From Streptococcus constellatus subsp. constellatus (GTDB lineage: Bacteria > Bacillota > Bacilli > Lactobacillales > Streptococcaceae), in NCBI RefSeq assembly GCF_023167545.1, contig NZ_AP014647.1, positions 62,001-126,000 on the forward strand: a DNA stretch of 64,000 nucleotides, in the 5' to 3' direction. Of this stretch, positions 1 through 7,040 are shown in pieces; the first letter of the stretch is position 1; every line of letters begins with the position of its first letter. A model generated the notes under the pieces. That model had not been told where the DNA came from, did no database searches, and worked only from the letters and a program-made list of their open reading frames with translations. The translations under genes and the position numbers were made by a program.

Positions 1-426
1 CTGAAAATTTTGGAATTGACTGCCGGGCAAGTGGCAACGATGTATGAAAGCCCTGTTGGTTTCCGCCATGGTCCAAAATCATTAGTAAATGAAGAAACGG
101 TCATTGTGGTGTTTGGTTCGACAGACTCATACACCAAATTATATGATCTTGATTTAGTACGAGAAGTGGCTGGAGATGGTATTGCCCGCAAGGTGATTTT
201 ATTGACAGATCAGAGGGAAGATTTGGAAAATGTTGAACAGTTCATTCTTTCTAGCCAATCACTAGCAGATGACGTTTATCGCGTATTCCCTTATATTGTC
301 TATGGTCAATTATTTGCCTTATTAACATCCCTTAAGGTTCAAAATCGTCCAGACACACCGTCTCCGACAGGAACTGTCAACCGTGTTGTGCAAGGTGTCA
401 TCATTCACCCGTTTGATAAAGAATAG
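1..426 (+). CDS. agaS: AgaS-type SIS-domain sugar-phosphate isomerase/deaminase, 3' part
   Basis: The reading frame is open from the first base, so the N-terminal part lies outside the window; 141 residues remain. The segment holds the end of a SIS (sugar isomerase) domain, with the family's F-R-H-G-P-K-S substrate-loop motif about 20 residues in and a further SIS fold after it. AgaS proteins act in the cytoplasm on amino-sugar phosphates such as galactosamine-6-phosphate, or as tagatose-6-phosphate ketose isomerases. The next genes, a tagatose-bisphosphate aldolase 10 bases downstream and an aldose epimerase, fit a galactosamine/galactose route through tagatose phosphates. The exact substrate is inferred from context. 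Confidence 0.88.
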   Translation: MKILELTAGQVATMYESPVGFRHGPKSLVNEETVIVVFGSTDSYTKLYDLDLVREVAGDGIARKVILLTDQREDLENVEQFILSSQSLADDVYRVFPYIVYGQLFALLTSLKVQNRPDTPSPTGTVNRVVQGVIIHPFDKE

Positions 427-436
427 GAAGGAATCT

Positions 437-1438
437 ATGGAAAAATTAAAAATTAGTCACGAAAAGTTATCACATTTAAAGAAGCTGTCAGATGAAAATG
501 GTATGATTGGAGCTTTGGCGATTGATCAGAGAGGTTCGCTGAAAAAAATGCTGGCAAGTGGTGCACGTACTGTATCGGGCAATGAAGCACTGATTGAGTT
601 TAAACAATTGATTTCCAGTCAGTTGACTCCGTATGCAACTTCTATTCTTTTGGATCCAGAATATGGTGTCCCCGCTACTAAATTACGAGCATCAGAGTGC
701 GGTCTTATTGTTGCTTATGAAAAGACAGGGTATGATGCGACAACAGAAGGTCGCCTGCCAGACTTGCTACCAAATTGGTCTGCTAAACGCATTAAAGAAC
801 TAGGCGCCGATGCAGTCAAAGTTTTGATTTATTATGATGTAGATGACAAACCTGAAATCAATGATATCAAACAAGCTTGGGTCGAACGAGTAGGGAGTGA
901 ATGTCTAGCAGAAGATATACCTTATTTCCTTGAAATTCTGACTTATGATACGAAGCGTGCTAGTGTAGTAGATGCAGATTATGCAAAAGTAAAACCTCAC
1001 AAAGTCAATGAAGCCATGAAGCTCTTTTCAGAACCACGTTATAATGTAGACGTTTTAAAAGTCGAAGTTCCTGTAAATATGAATTTTGTAGAAGGTTTTG
1101 CCAAAGATGGAGTAGAACCAGTTTATAGTCTCGCAGAAGCTAAGGCTTTCTTTAAGGAACAATCTGATGCGACGCATTTACCATTTATTTTCTTGAGTGC
1201 TGGAGTTAGCGCAGAGCTTTTCCAAGAAACACTGAAAGTGGCGCATGAGGCAGGTTCTCAATTTAACGGTGTCCTTTGTGGTCGTGCTACCTGGAAAGAA
1301 GCTGTTACGGTTTTTGCAGATCAAGGAGCGGATGCAGCTAGAGCTTGGTTGGATGAAACAGGACGGCAAAATATTAATGACTTAAATCGTGTCTTACGTG
1401 AAACAGCTGTTTCGTGGATGGAGAAGTTAGAGATTTAA
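437..1438 (+). CDS. lacD: Tagatose 1,6-bisphosphate aldolase
   Basis: A 333-residue protein of the LacD class I aldolase family, close to the usual family length of about 325. It cleaves D-tagatose 1,6-bisphosphate to dihydroxyacetone phosphate and glyceraldehyde 3-phosphate. Early residues show [10 protein letters not shown], a family signature; the Lys of D-A-V-K-V-L-I-Y-Y near residue 125 and later conserved blocks complete a TIM barrel. An upstream in-frame start exists at 383, but the ATG at 437 has a clean AGGAAGGA ribosome site and does not overlap agaS, so it is preferred. It is probably in one transcript with agaS and galM. Some streptococcal LacD paralogues also regulate virulence genes; nothing here shows that role. 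Confidence 0.93.
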   Translation: MEKLKISHEKLSHLKKLSDENGMIGALAIDQRGSLKKMLASGARTVSGNEALIEFKQLISSQLTPYATSILLDPEYGVPATKLRASECGLIVAYEKTGYDATTEGRLPDLLPNWSAKRIKELGADAVKVLIYYDVDDKPEINDIKQAWVERVGSECLAEDIPYFLEILTYDTKRASVVDADYAKVKPHKVNEAMKLFSEPRYNVDVLKVEVPVNMNFVEGFAKDGVEPVYSLAEAKAFFKEQSDATHLPFIFLSAGVSAELFQETLKVAHEAGSQFNGVLCGRATWKEAVTVFADQGADAARAWLDETGRQNINDLNRVLRETAVSWMEKLEI

Positions 1439-1480
1439 AATAGGAAAATGTAAAATGATAATAAAAACAAGGAAAGTTGT

Positions 1481-2527
1481 ATGAAATCTTATCAAGAAGC
1501 TATTTTCGGAACATTTCAAGGGCAAGATATTGTTTCTTACACATTTGAAAATGATTTGGGCTATCGTTTGAAAGTCATGACTTATGGAGCGACTGTCTTA
1601 GAATATGTCACTCCGGACAGAAATCATGAATTTACAAATATCGTAGTTGGGTTTGATTCTTTTGATGCTTATGTAGGCAATAGCCCTAAATATGGCGCAA
1701 GCGTTGGACCAGTTGCAGGACGGATTGCAAAGGCTGAGTTCGAGTTGAATGGAGAAATCTATCCGTTAGAGGTCAATAATGCAGAAAATTGTAATCACAG
1801 CGGATCTACTGGCTGGGATAGTGCCATTTTTCAAGTGGAAGAGGTCACGAATGAAAGTGTCACTTTTTATATTGAACGCACAGACGGAACAGGTGGTTTC
1901 CCAGGAAATTTGAAGGTCTGGGTTTCTTATACTTTAACAGAATTGGGTGAGCTAGAGGTTTCGTATCAAGTTCAAACGGACAAGGACACTTTAGTTAATC
2001 CGACCAATCACAGTTACTTTAACTTAACAGGCGATTTCCGTCAGCCAATTGATCATTGTATTTTGCAGCTGAATACTCTTGGTGTCTATCCTATCGCACC
2101 AGATGGAATACCTGCTAAAATACCAGATTCAGAACATAACTTTGTAAAACAGCTTTGCCAAGGCGTTTCTATGAAGGATATTTTTGCAGATCAAGATGAG
2201 CAGATTCAGATTGTATCAGGCTTAGATCATCCATTTGTTTTGGATAAAAAACAGGAATATGCTGGCTCTCTTTATGAGCCAGAATCTAGACGTTATCTCA
2301 CTTTCAAAACTAGTGCACCTTGTTTGGTGACTTACTCAGCAAACTTTGTGGATGACACGGTCATTTTAAATGGGCATCCCATGATTCAGCACAATGGCTT
2401 AGCTCTTGAAACTCAGGCACTTCCTGATGCCATTCATAGCGACTTGAAAGCAGATGTTATCTTAAAAGCGAGTGAGATTTTTACCAGCACGACCATTTAT
2501 CATGCTACTGTGGAGCAGGATAAATAG
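1481..2527 (+). CDS. galM: Aldose 1-epimerase (mutarotase)
   Basis: A 348-residue GalM-type mutarotase that interconverts alpha and beta anomers of hexoses, feeding galactose-type sugars into catabolism. Family blocks are visible: V-G-P-V-A-G-R-I-A near residue 80, N-P-T-N-H-S-Y-F-N-L near 175 with the catalytic His, and a C-terminal A-L-E-T-Q-A-L-P-D with the conserved Glu. The usual L-H-G-G segment reads N-H-S-G-S-T-G-W here, a common variant. AAGGAAAG precedes the ATG. It lies 42 bases after lacD and ends at a strong bidirectional terminator, so it is the last gene of the agaS-lacD-galM unit. Confidence 0.93.
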   Translation: MKSYQEAIFGTFQGQDIVSYTFENDLGYRLKVMTYGATVLEYVTPDRNHEFTNIVVGFDSFDAYVGNSPKYGASVGPVAGRIAKAEFELNGEIYPLEVNNAENCNHSGSTGWDSAIFQVEEVTNESVTFYIERTDGTGGFPGNLKVWVSYTLTELGELEVSYQVQTDKDTLVNPTNHSYFNLTGDFRQPIDHCILQLNTLGVYPIAPDGIPAKIPDSEHNFVKQLCQGVSMKDIFADQDEQIQIVSGLDHPFVLDKKQEYAGSLYEPESRRYLTFKTSAPCLVTYSANFVDDTVILNGHPMIQHNGLALETQALPDAIHSDLKADVILKASEIFTSTTIYHATVEQDK

Positions 2528-2570
2528 CTATATCGAAAAAATATTGATAGATTATTCTGTATTTGAATAC

Positions 2571-2605
2571 AAACAACCCAGCAGAATTGAACTGCTGGGT
2601 TGTTT
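2571..2605. terminator. Bidirectional intrinsic terminator galM / choline-binding gene
   Basis: A 14-bp perfect inverted repeat with a CCCAGCAG core and 7-base loop is flanked by A-runs on the left and T-runs on the right. It sits between two convergent genes and can stop transcription from both sides. Confidence 0.9.
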
Positions 2606-2622
2606 TATATGAAGTGATAGCT

Positions 2623-3390
2623 TTATTTTTCTTTAACACTCGTTACAATACCATCTGAGTTAAAAGTGTAATATTTTCCGCGAATTAAAAGAGTTTCATC
2701 GTGTGCCATTTTTCCATCTTCCTTTAGATAATATTGGCCGTTCCATGCAGATGAGGACATAACGCCCATGCCTCTTGTGAAATGATACCAATCGCCATCA
2801 ATTTTCCGCCAACCTTCAACTCTATGTCCATCTTCTGGATCAAAATAACGCCAGTAGTAAATGGTTTCCCCATTTGCATAGGAATGTGGTAATTTATGCC
2901 AACCTGTCTGCATATCGCCGTTGGTTGGATGGAGATAGTAATATTTTCTAACTCCAGGTGCGCCGATTTGTTTAACTCCCGTTAGCATATAACCTTCTGT
3001 TGGATCAAAATAGTACCATTTTCCATTAATGGCTTGCCAACCTGTTTTCATATCTCCGTTTGTGGGATCAAAATAATACCAGGATACCTCTTTGTGTTTA
3101 TTAAAGCCAGTTAGCTGCTTCCATCCAGTAGTAATATAACCCTGATTGTTAAAGTAGTAATATCGGCTATTGATTTGTTTCCATTGGTTTTTCGGATATG
3201 TGCCATCAGGATATTTGAACCACCAACCAGTAGCGTCCTTAATCCATTGCCCATCAGCGCGATTGACCAATTCTTGTCCAGCTTGAGGTGTTTCTTCGGC
3301 AGTTGCAGGAACATTAGTGGCTAGAGCTATTGCACTAGCTGCCAGTCCTAAGAAGAAAAGCTTTGAACTGTATTTAAGGATGTTGTTCAT
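2623..3390 (-). CDS. Secreted choline/glucan-binding repeat protein
   Basis: A 255-residue exported protein. The first 31 residues form a signal peptide (N-N-I-L-K then a hydrophobic stretch ending A-T-A). The rest is about eight imperfect W-x(n)-Y-Y-F-(D/N)-x-x-G repeats of roughly 20 residues (W-Y-Y-F-D-P-T, T-G-W), the choline-binding/cell-wall-binding repeat family that holds proteins on teichoic-acid choline or binds glucans. No enzyme domain and no LPXTG motif is present, so it may be a pure wall-binding module of unknown role. The ATG at 3390 is chosen because GAGGAG lies 8 bases upstream; an in-frame ATG 42 bases further up has no ribosome site. It is convergent to galM and monocistronic. 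Confidence 0.85.
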   Translation of the reverse strand: MNNILKYSSKLFFLGLAASAIALATNVPATAEETPQAGQELVNRADGQWIKDATGWWFKYPDGTYPKNQWKQINSRYYYFNNQGYITTGWKQLTGFNKHKEVSWYYFDPTNGDMKTGWQAINGKWYYFDPTEGYMLTGVKQIGAPGVRKYYYLHPTNGDMQTGWHKLPHSYANGETIYYWRYFDPEDGHRVEGWRKIDGDWYHFTRGMGVMSSSAWNGQYYLKEDGKMAHDETLLIRGKYYTFNSDGIVTSVKEK

Positions 3391-3417
3391 TTGATATCTC
3401 CTCTCATAAAACAACAA

Positions 3418-3431
3418 TGTATGCGCATACA
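3418..3431. promoter_or_regulatory. 14-bp perfect palindrome upstream of the choline-binding gene
   Basis: TGTATGCGCATACA is self-complementary and lies 28 bases upstream of the start codon at 3390, just downstream of a TATGAT -10-like sequence on the minus strand. The position fits a repressor operator; which protein would bind is not visible. Confidence 0.4.
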
Positions 3432-3672
3432 AAATGAATCATATTAAAGGTAACATATTTTAAATGATAAATCAATCCGTAATCATCAAAGGGGTTCTTT
3501 GATTTCTAAATGACATTCTGTTTGATTGGAAAACAAAATGGAAGAGGATTGGTTTTTTAATAGTGAAAACTGCCAGTATCTGTATGGATGAGGAAGTGAA
3601 TAGAAAGTAGGATGCCAAATTAGGCAGATTTTCTCTGGCTATTAATCTACTTTATCCATCTAACCTATTTTT

Positions 3673-3681
3673 TGTTATAAT
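3673..3681 (+). promoter_or_regulatory. Extended -10 promoter of ruvB
   Basis: TG-T-TATAAT is an extended -10 element. Its predicted transcription start, about 7 bases after the hexamer, falls at 3688, one base before the ruvB ATG. No ribosome site lies between, so this promoter would give a leaderless or nearly leaderless mRNA. Confidence 0.6.
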
Positions 3682-3688
3682 AATAGTT

Positions 3689-4687
3689 ATGAATAGAATG
3701 TTAGATAATGAATTGATGGGAGACGAAGAGCTCGTTGAGCGGACATTGCGTCCCCAGTACTTACAAGAATATATAGGCCAAAATAAGGTTAAAAATCAAC
3801 TGAAGATTTTTATTGAGGCAGCCAAGTTGCGAGATGAAGCATTAGATCATACCCTACTTTTCGGGCCTCCGGGATTGGGTAAAACGACGATGGCTTTTGT
3901 GATCGCCAATGAGCTAGGAGTCAATCTCAAACAGACTTCGGGGCCTGTGATTGAGAAAGCGGGCGATTTGGTAGCGATCTTGAATGATCTGGAACCAGGA
4001 GATGTCCTTTTTATCGATGAAATTCATCGCTTACCCATGTCTGTTGAAGAAGTGCTTTACAGTGCTATGGAAGATTTTTACATTGATATTATGATTGGTT
4101 CTGGTGAAACTAGTCGCAGTGTTCACTTGGATTTACCACCTTTTACTTTGATTGGAGCAACGACCCGAGCTGGTATGTTGTCAAATCCCTTGCGGGCTCG
4201 CTTTGGTATTACTGGACATATGGAATACTATGAAGAGACGGATTTGACCGAGATTGTAGAGCGAACGGCCGAAATCTTTGAGATGGAGATTACACATGAA
4301 GCGGCTGAGGAGTTGGCTTTACGTAGCAGAGGGACCCCTCGAATTGCCAATCGGCTTCTCAAACGCGTACGAGATTTTGCTCAAATCATGGGGAACGGAT
4401 TGATTGATGATCGGATTACCGATCAAGCCCTGACGATGCTTGATGTGGATCAAGAAGGTTTAGACTATGTGGATCAGAAGATTCTTAAAACCATGATTGA
4501 GGTGTATGGAGGCGGACCTGTTGGTTTAGGAACCTTGTCTGTCAATATTGCAGAAGAGCAAGAAACGGTGGAAGATATGTATGAGCCATACTTGATTCAG
4601 AAAGGCTTTGTTATGCGAACTCGAGCAGGGCGTGTAGCAACGCGTAAAGCTTATGAGCATTTGGGTTATGAATATTTAGAAAAGTAG
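3689..4687 (+). CDS. ruvB: Holliday junction branch migration DNA helicase RuvB
   Basis: A 332-residue AAA+ ATPase matching the family length. It is the motor that drives branch migration of Holliday junctions with RuvA during recombinational repair. Walker A is G-P-P-G-L-G-K-T-T at residues 59-67, Walker B is F-I-D-E-I-H-R, sensor motifs follow (G-A-T-T-R-A-G, arginine finger region R-A-R-F), and a winged-helix C-terminal domain ends the protein. The start M-N-R-M-L-D-N-E matches streptococcal RuvB N-termini, although no Shine-Dalgarno sequence precedes it. The downstream nucleotidyltransferase gene begins 5 bases after its stop and is probably co-transcribed. Confidence 0.97.
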   Translation: MNRMLDNELMGDEELVERTLRPQYLQEYIGQNKVKNQLKIFIEAAKLRDEALDHTLLFGPPGLGKTTMAFVIANELGVNLKQTSGPVIEKAGDLVAILNDLEPGDVLFIDEIHRLPMSVEEVLYSAMEDFYIDIMIGSGETSRSVHLDLPPFTLIGATTRAGMLSNPLRARFGITGHMEYYEETDLTEIVERTAEIFEMEITHEAAEELALRSRGTPRIANRLLKRVRDFAQIMGNGLIDDRITDQALTMLDVDQEGLDYVDQKILKTMIEVYGGGPVGLGTLSVNIAEEQETVEDMYEPYLIQKGFVMRTRAGRVATRKAYEHLGYEYLEK

Positions 4688-4692
4688 AATTT

Positions 4693-5259
4693 ATGAAAAT
4701 AGCAGAGCAGGATGTTTTAAAACAATTCGCAGCAGATAAAGATTTAATGACTATGTTGACGCTTATTCGCAGTTTGCGATTAAAAGATAGTTGGTTGGCT
4801 GCTGGTAGCGTACGAAACTTTATCTGGAATATTCTATCGGGTAAATCGGGTTTTGATGCAGAGACAGATGTGGATGTGATTTTCTTTGACCCAGATATTT
4901 CGTATGAGGAAACGATCAACATTGAAAACCGACTTAAGCGAGCTTACCCTAGTTATCATTGGGAAGTCAAAAATCAAGTCTATATGCATCTCCACAGTCC
5001 CAATACCCACCCTTATACTAGCTCACAAGATGCCATGAGTAGATATCCAGAGCGATGTACAGCTGTGGGGTTGCGTTTGCTAGAGAATGGCCAGTTGGAA
5101 CTTTTTGCTCCTTACGGTTTAGATGATATCTTCCATTTTTATGTTCAGCCCACTCCGCATTTCCTAGAAGATGCAGACAGAAGGCAGCTCTATAACATGA
5201 GAATACAGAAAAAAGATTGGCAGAAGAAGTGGAACAATCTTCAAATTGAATTTCTTTAA
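4693..5259 (+). CDS. Nucleotidyltransferase-like protein (NTP_transf_6 family)
   Basis: A 188-residue cytoplasmic protein of the uncharacterised family typed as nucleotidyltransferase family 6. The A-A-G-S-V-R-N segment near residue 37 and the acidic D-V-D-V-I-F-F-D near residue 58 correspond to the G-S and D-x-D metal-binding motifs of the polymerase-beta-like nucleotidyltransferase fold. The substrate is unknown. It starts 5 bases after the ruvB stop codon, indicating translational coupling with ruvB. The gene is ordinary in length and intact. Confidence 0.8.
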   Translation: MKIAEQDVLKQFAADKDLMTMLTLIRSLRLKDSWLAAGSVRNFIWNILSGKSGFDAETDVDVIFFDPDISYEETINIENRLKRAYPSYHWEVKNQVYMHLHSPNTHPYTSSQDAMSRYPERCTAVGLRLLENGQLELFAPYGLDDIFHFYVQPTPHFLEDADRRQLYNMRIQKKDWQKKWNNLQIEFL

Positions 5260-5283
5260 AATTTTTTAGAAAAAGGTAAAATC

Positions 5284-5321
5284 TTTAAGAAAAATTTAAG
5301 TCAACATCGTTATACTATAAT
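5284..5321 (+). promoter_or_regulatory. CiaR-box promoter of a small RNA
   Basis: TTTAAG at 5284-5289 is repeated at 5295-5300 with exactly 5 bases between. This is the direct repeat TTTAAG-N5-TTTAAG recognised by the response regulator CiaR of streptococci. A consensus -10 TATAAT lies at 5316-5321, so the second half-site sits at the -35 position, the arrangement of CiaR-activated csRNA promoters. Confidence 0.82.
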
Positions 5322-5326
5322 CACAA

Positions 5327-5411
5327 GTTGAGAAAAGCTTAACTTGAACTCCTAAAAACTTTTCTTTTTCATAATAATCTCCCTTAAAAACCACCTGTAG
5401 GTGGTTTTTAT
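5327..5411 (+). ncRNA. Candidate cia-dependent small RNA (csRNA)
   Basis: The predicted transcript of about 85 nt begins some 7 bases after the TATAAT and ends in a T-run after a hairpin. Its layout matches known csRNAs. A 5' stem-loop (AAGTTGAG...CTTAACTT, 5325-5344) is followed by a single-stranded A/T-rich stretch with two anti-Shine-Dalgarno-like motifs (ACTCCTAA and TCTCCC). The terminator hairpin CCACC-TGTA-GGTGG comes last. Streptococcal csRNAs pair with ribosome sites of targets such as comC. No protein-coding frame of note lies here. The exact ends are inferred. Confidence 0.75.
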
Positions 5412-5412
5412 T
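5386..5412 (+). terminator. Intrinsic terminator of the small RNA
   Basis: AAAAACCACC, a TGTA loop, and GGTGGTTTTTA form a short GC stem followed by T-rich sequence. It also closes any read-through from ruvB and its partner gene. Confidence 0.8.
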
Positions 5413-5719
5413 TTTTAGGCAAAAACTAAAATATTAAATCCCAATGTAAGAGATAATGGTTTTCCCTAAAAAGAGTAAGATGTGTATAGTAAAAATGTTC
5501 ATATAGGAATACCGCGGCACTCCAATTTAACTGCGTTCCATTCTGATCTATTTTTCAATCAAGTTCTGTCCAACTATTATCAAAAACTTATAGTCATTTT
5601 ATATCTCAAAGTACTCCGTTCTAATGTGTAGTACATGTAAATTGCATTATATTTCTAGGGTGTTTTGTTAAAATTATATGGAAAGAAGTTGATTTCATTA
5701 TAGAAAATACAAAAAAGAG
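5413..5719. other. AT-rich intergenic region, no gene seen
   Basis: I see no supported reading frame, repeat or RNA structure in these roughly 300 bases. They separate the ruvB/csRNA block from the pilus island and probably mark the left edge of the island, but no target-site repeat is visible. Confidence 0.5.
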
Positions 5720-5748
5720 TTGAAATTCTGAAATAAATATAGTATAAT
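5720..5748 (+). promoter_or_regulatory. Promoter of the pilus island
   Basis: TTGAAA (5720-5725) and TATAAT (5743-5748) are spaced by 17 bases, a near-consensus sigma-A promoter. The leader to the first gene would be about 185 bases and AT-rich, with an imperfect inverted repeat (ACGCTAAAA...TTTTAACGT around 5850-5885). No dedicated regulator gene is in the island. Confidence 0.7.
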
Positions 5749-5941
5749 CTATAAGGGTTGAAATAAAAAATTATATTACATCCCAAATAAATCTTGAAGT
5801 AAAAATTGAGTTAAAACGTATTCTTAAATAAAAAAACCGTTTTGGGCTGGTATGACGCTAAAAAAATATGGAGTATTTTAACGTTAAAAAATTTTCAAGG
5901 ATTGATTTTTTGCAGTTAGACTTGTGGAGGGTGACAGACAG

Positions 5942-6292
5942 TTGAGAACACGATCAGTGAGAAAAAAAGAAGAAAGAAATAGTTTAAAGAAGCTATCACG
6001 TTTGGAAATTCTTGAATTATTTCTTAAACAAAGTGAAGAACTGGCACAAGTCAAGGAAGAGCTAAAAATTGCTAAGGAAGAATTAGCAGAACGTAGAATA
6101 GCCATATCAGAGTCTGGGTCAATTGCTGAAGCTGCGTTAAAGCTTTCAGGTATATTTGAGGTTGCTCAGAAGGCAGCAAATGAGTATCTTGACAATGTGA
6201 AAACACAGAAGTCGACAGATACCCATGGCAGTACGGTGTTACAAGAAGCAGCAGAAGAATATGTTGAAGGTACAGTGCTCAAAAATCAATAG
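5942..6292 (+). CDS. Small coiled-coil protein of pilus loci (often labelled DNA repair protein)
   Basis: A 116-residue protein, basic at the N-terminus (R-T-R-S-V-R-K-K-E-E-R). A L-S-R-L-E-I-L-E-L-F-L-K-Q-S-E-E heptad stretch and a Lys/Glu coiled coil to about residue 55 follow. Next comes the conserved S-G-S-I-A-E-A-A-L-K-L-S-G-I-F-E-V-A-Q-K-A-A helix. No signal peptide or membrane segment is seen, so it is probably cytoplasmic. Similar proteins sit beside signal peptidases and LPXTG pilus genes in other Firmicutes and are loosely called DNA repair proteins; I see no motif that supports such a function. TTG 5942 (GGAGG 11 bases upstream) is preferred; GTG 5924 in frame is the alternative. 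Confidence 0.65.
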   Translation: MRTRSVRKKEERNSLKKLSRLEILELFLKQSEELAQVKEELKIAKEELAERRIAISESGSIAEAALKLSGIFEVAQKAANEYLDNVKTQKSTDTHGSTVLQEAAEEYVEGTVLKNQ

Positions 6293-6423
6293 ATTTATTC
6301 GTCTTTGAAAACCGACAAGGTTGCGGTTGCAAAGGTGGGAGAAAAAGGACTGCAAAAGCGTATGCCGTCTATCATTAAGGGCTGACTATTTGGATAGGAT
6401 TGTTGGCAAAAGAGGAGATTGGA

Positions 6424-7023
6424 TTGGCTCTATCAATTGTTAAGAAGAAAAAACGAACGGATATTCCGGAAATAAAAGAAATTGAAAAAGAGATTGAACG
6501 CGTCCGATATAAAGGGCGATATCGCTCAGTCTTTCGGAGCACATTGTTTACACTAGTAGTCGTTTCAGCTATAGCTGTACTGGTGGCGACATTGTGGATG
6601 CCAGTTCTGAGGATTTATGGACGATCGATGTCTCCAACCTTAGACAATGGTAATATTATGATTAGTTTTAAAGAAGGTCGATTTAAAACAGGTGATATTG
6701 TTGCTTTTTACTACAACAATAAAATTCTTGTAAAACGTGCCATTGCTCAATCAGGGGATTGGGTTGACATTGACAAAGATGGGAATGTCTCAGTCAATAA
6801 CAAATCGTTAAATGAGCCTTACATTAAAACGAAGTCGTTAGGAAATTCAAACATCAAGTATCCTTATCAAGTACCAGATGGTAAAATATTCGTTTTAGGA
6901 GATAATCGTGATGCTTCAATTGATTCTAGAAATACAGCAGTTGGCTGTATTTCAGAAGAACAAATAGTTGGAAAACTTGTGTTTAGGATATGGCCACTGA
7001 AAGTTTCTGGCTTTATTAGGTAA
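6424..7023 (+). CDS. Type I signal peptidase of the pilus locus
   Basis: About 199 residues. One membrane segment (F-T-L-V-V-V-S-A-I-A-V-L-V-A-T-L) is followed by an extracytoplasmic S26 peptidase domain. The catalytic Ser lies in G-R-S-M-S-P-T-L and the catalytic Lys in V-K-R-A-I-A; the G-D-N-R-D-A-S-I-D-S-R box completes the family set. It cleaves signal peptides and is probably dedicated to pilus proteins, since it lies in the island 17 bases before the adhesin. AGAGGAG sits 6 bases before TTG 6424, so that start is preferred over TTG 6400. A basic cytoplasmic tail of about 35 residues precedes the membrane segment. Confidence 0.88.
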   Translation: MALSIVKKKKRTDIPEIKEIEKEIERVRYKGRYRSVFRSTLFTLVVVSAIAVLVATLWMPVLRIYGRSMSPTLDNGNIMISFKEGRFKTGDIVAFYYNNKILVKRAIAQSGDWVDIDKDGNVSVNNKSLNEPYIKTKSLGNSNIKYPYQVPDGKIFVLGDNRDASIDSRNTAVGCISEEQIVGKLVFRIWPLKVSGFIR

Positions 7024-7040
7024 TAGATTGGAGAAAGATA

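Noticed and set aside
383..436. Longer lacD start overlapping agaS
   Set aside because: The 18 extra residues do not resemble the family, and ATG 437 has a good ribosome site.
6305..6385. 26-codon open frame starting TTG between the coiled-coil and signal peptidase genes
   Set aside because: No ribosome site, rare start codon, short length and no recognisable motif; more likely chance or a remnant.
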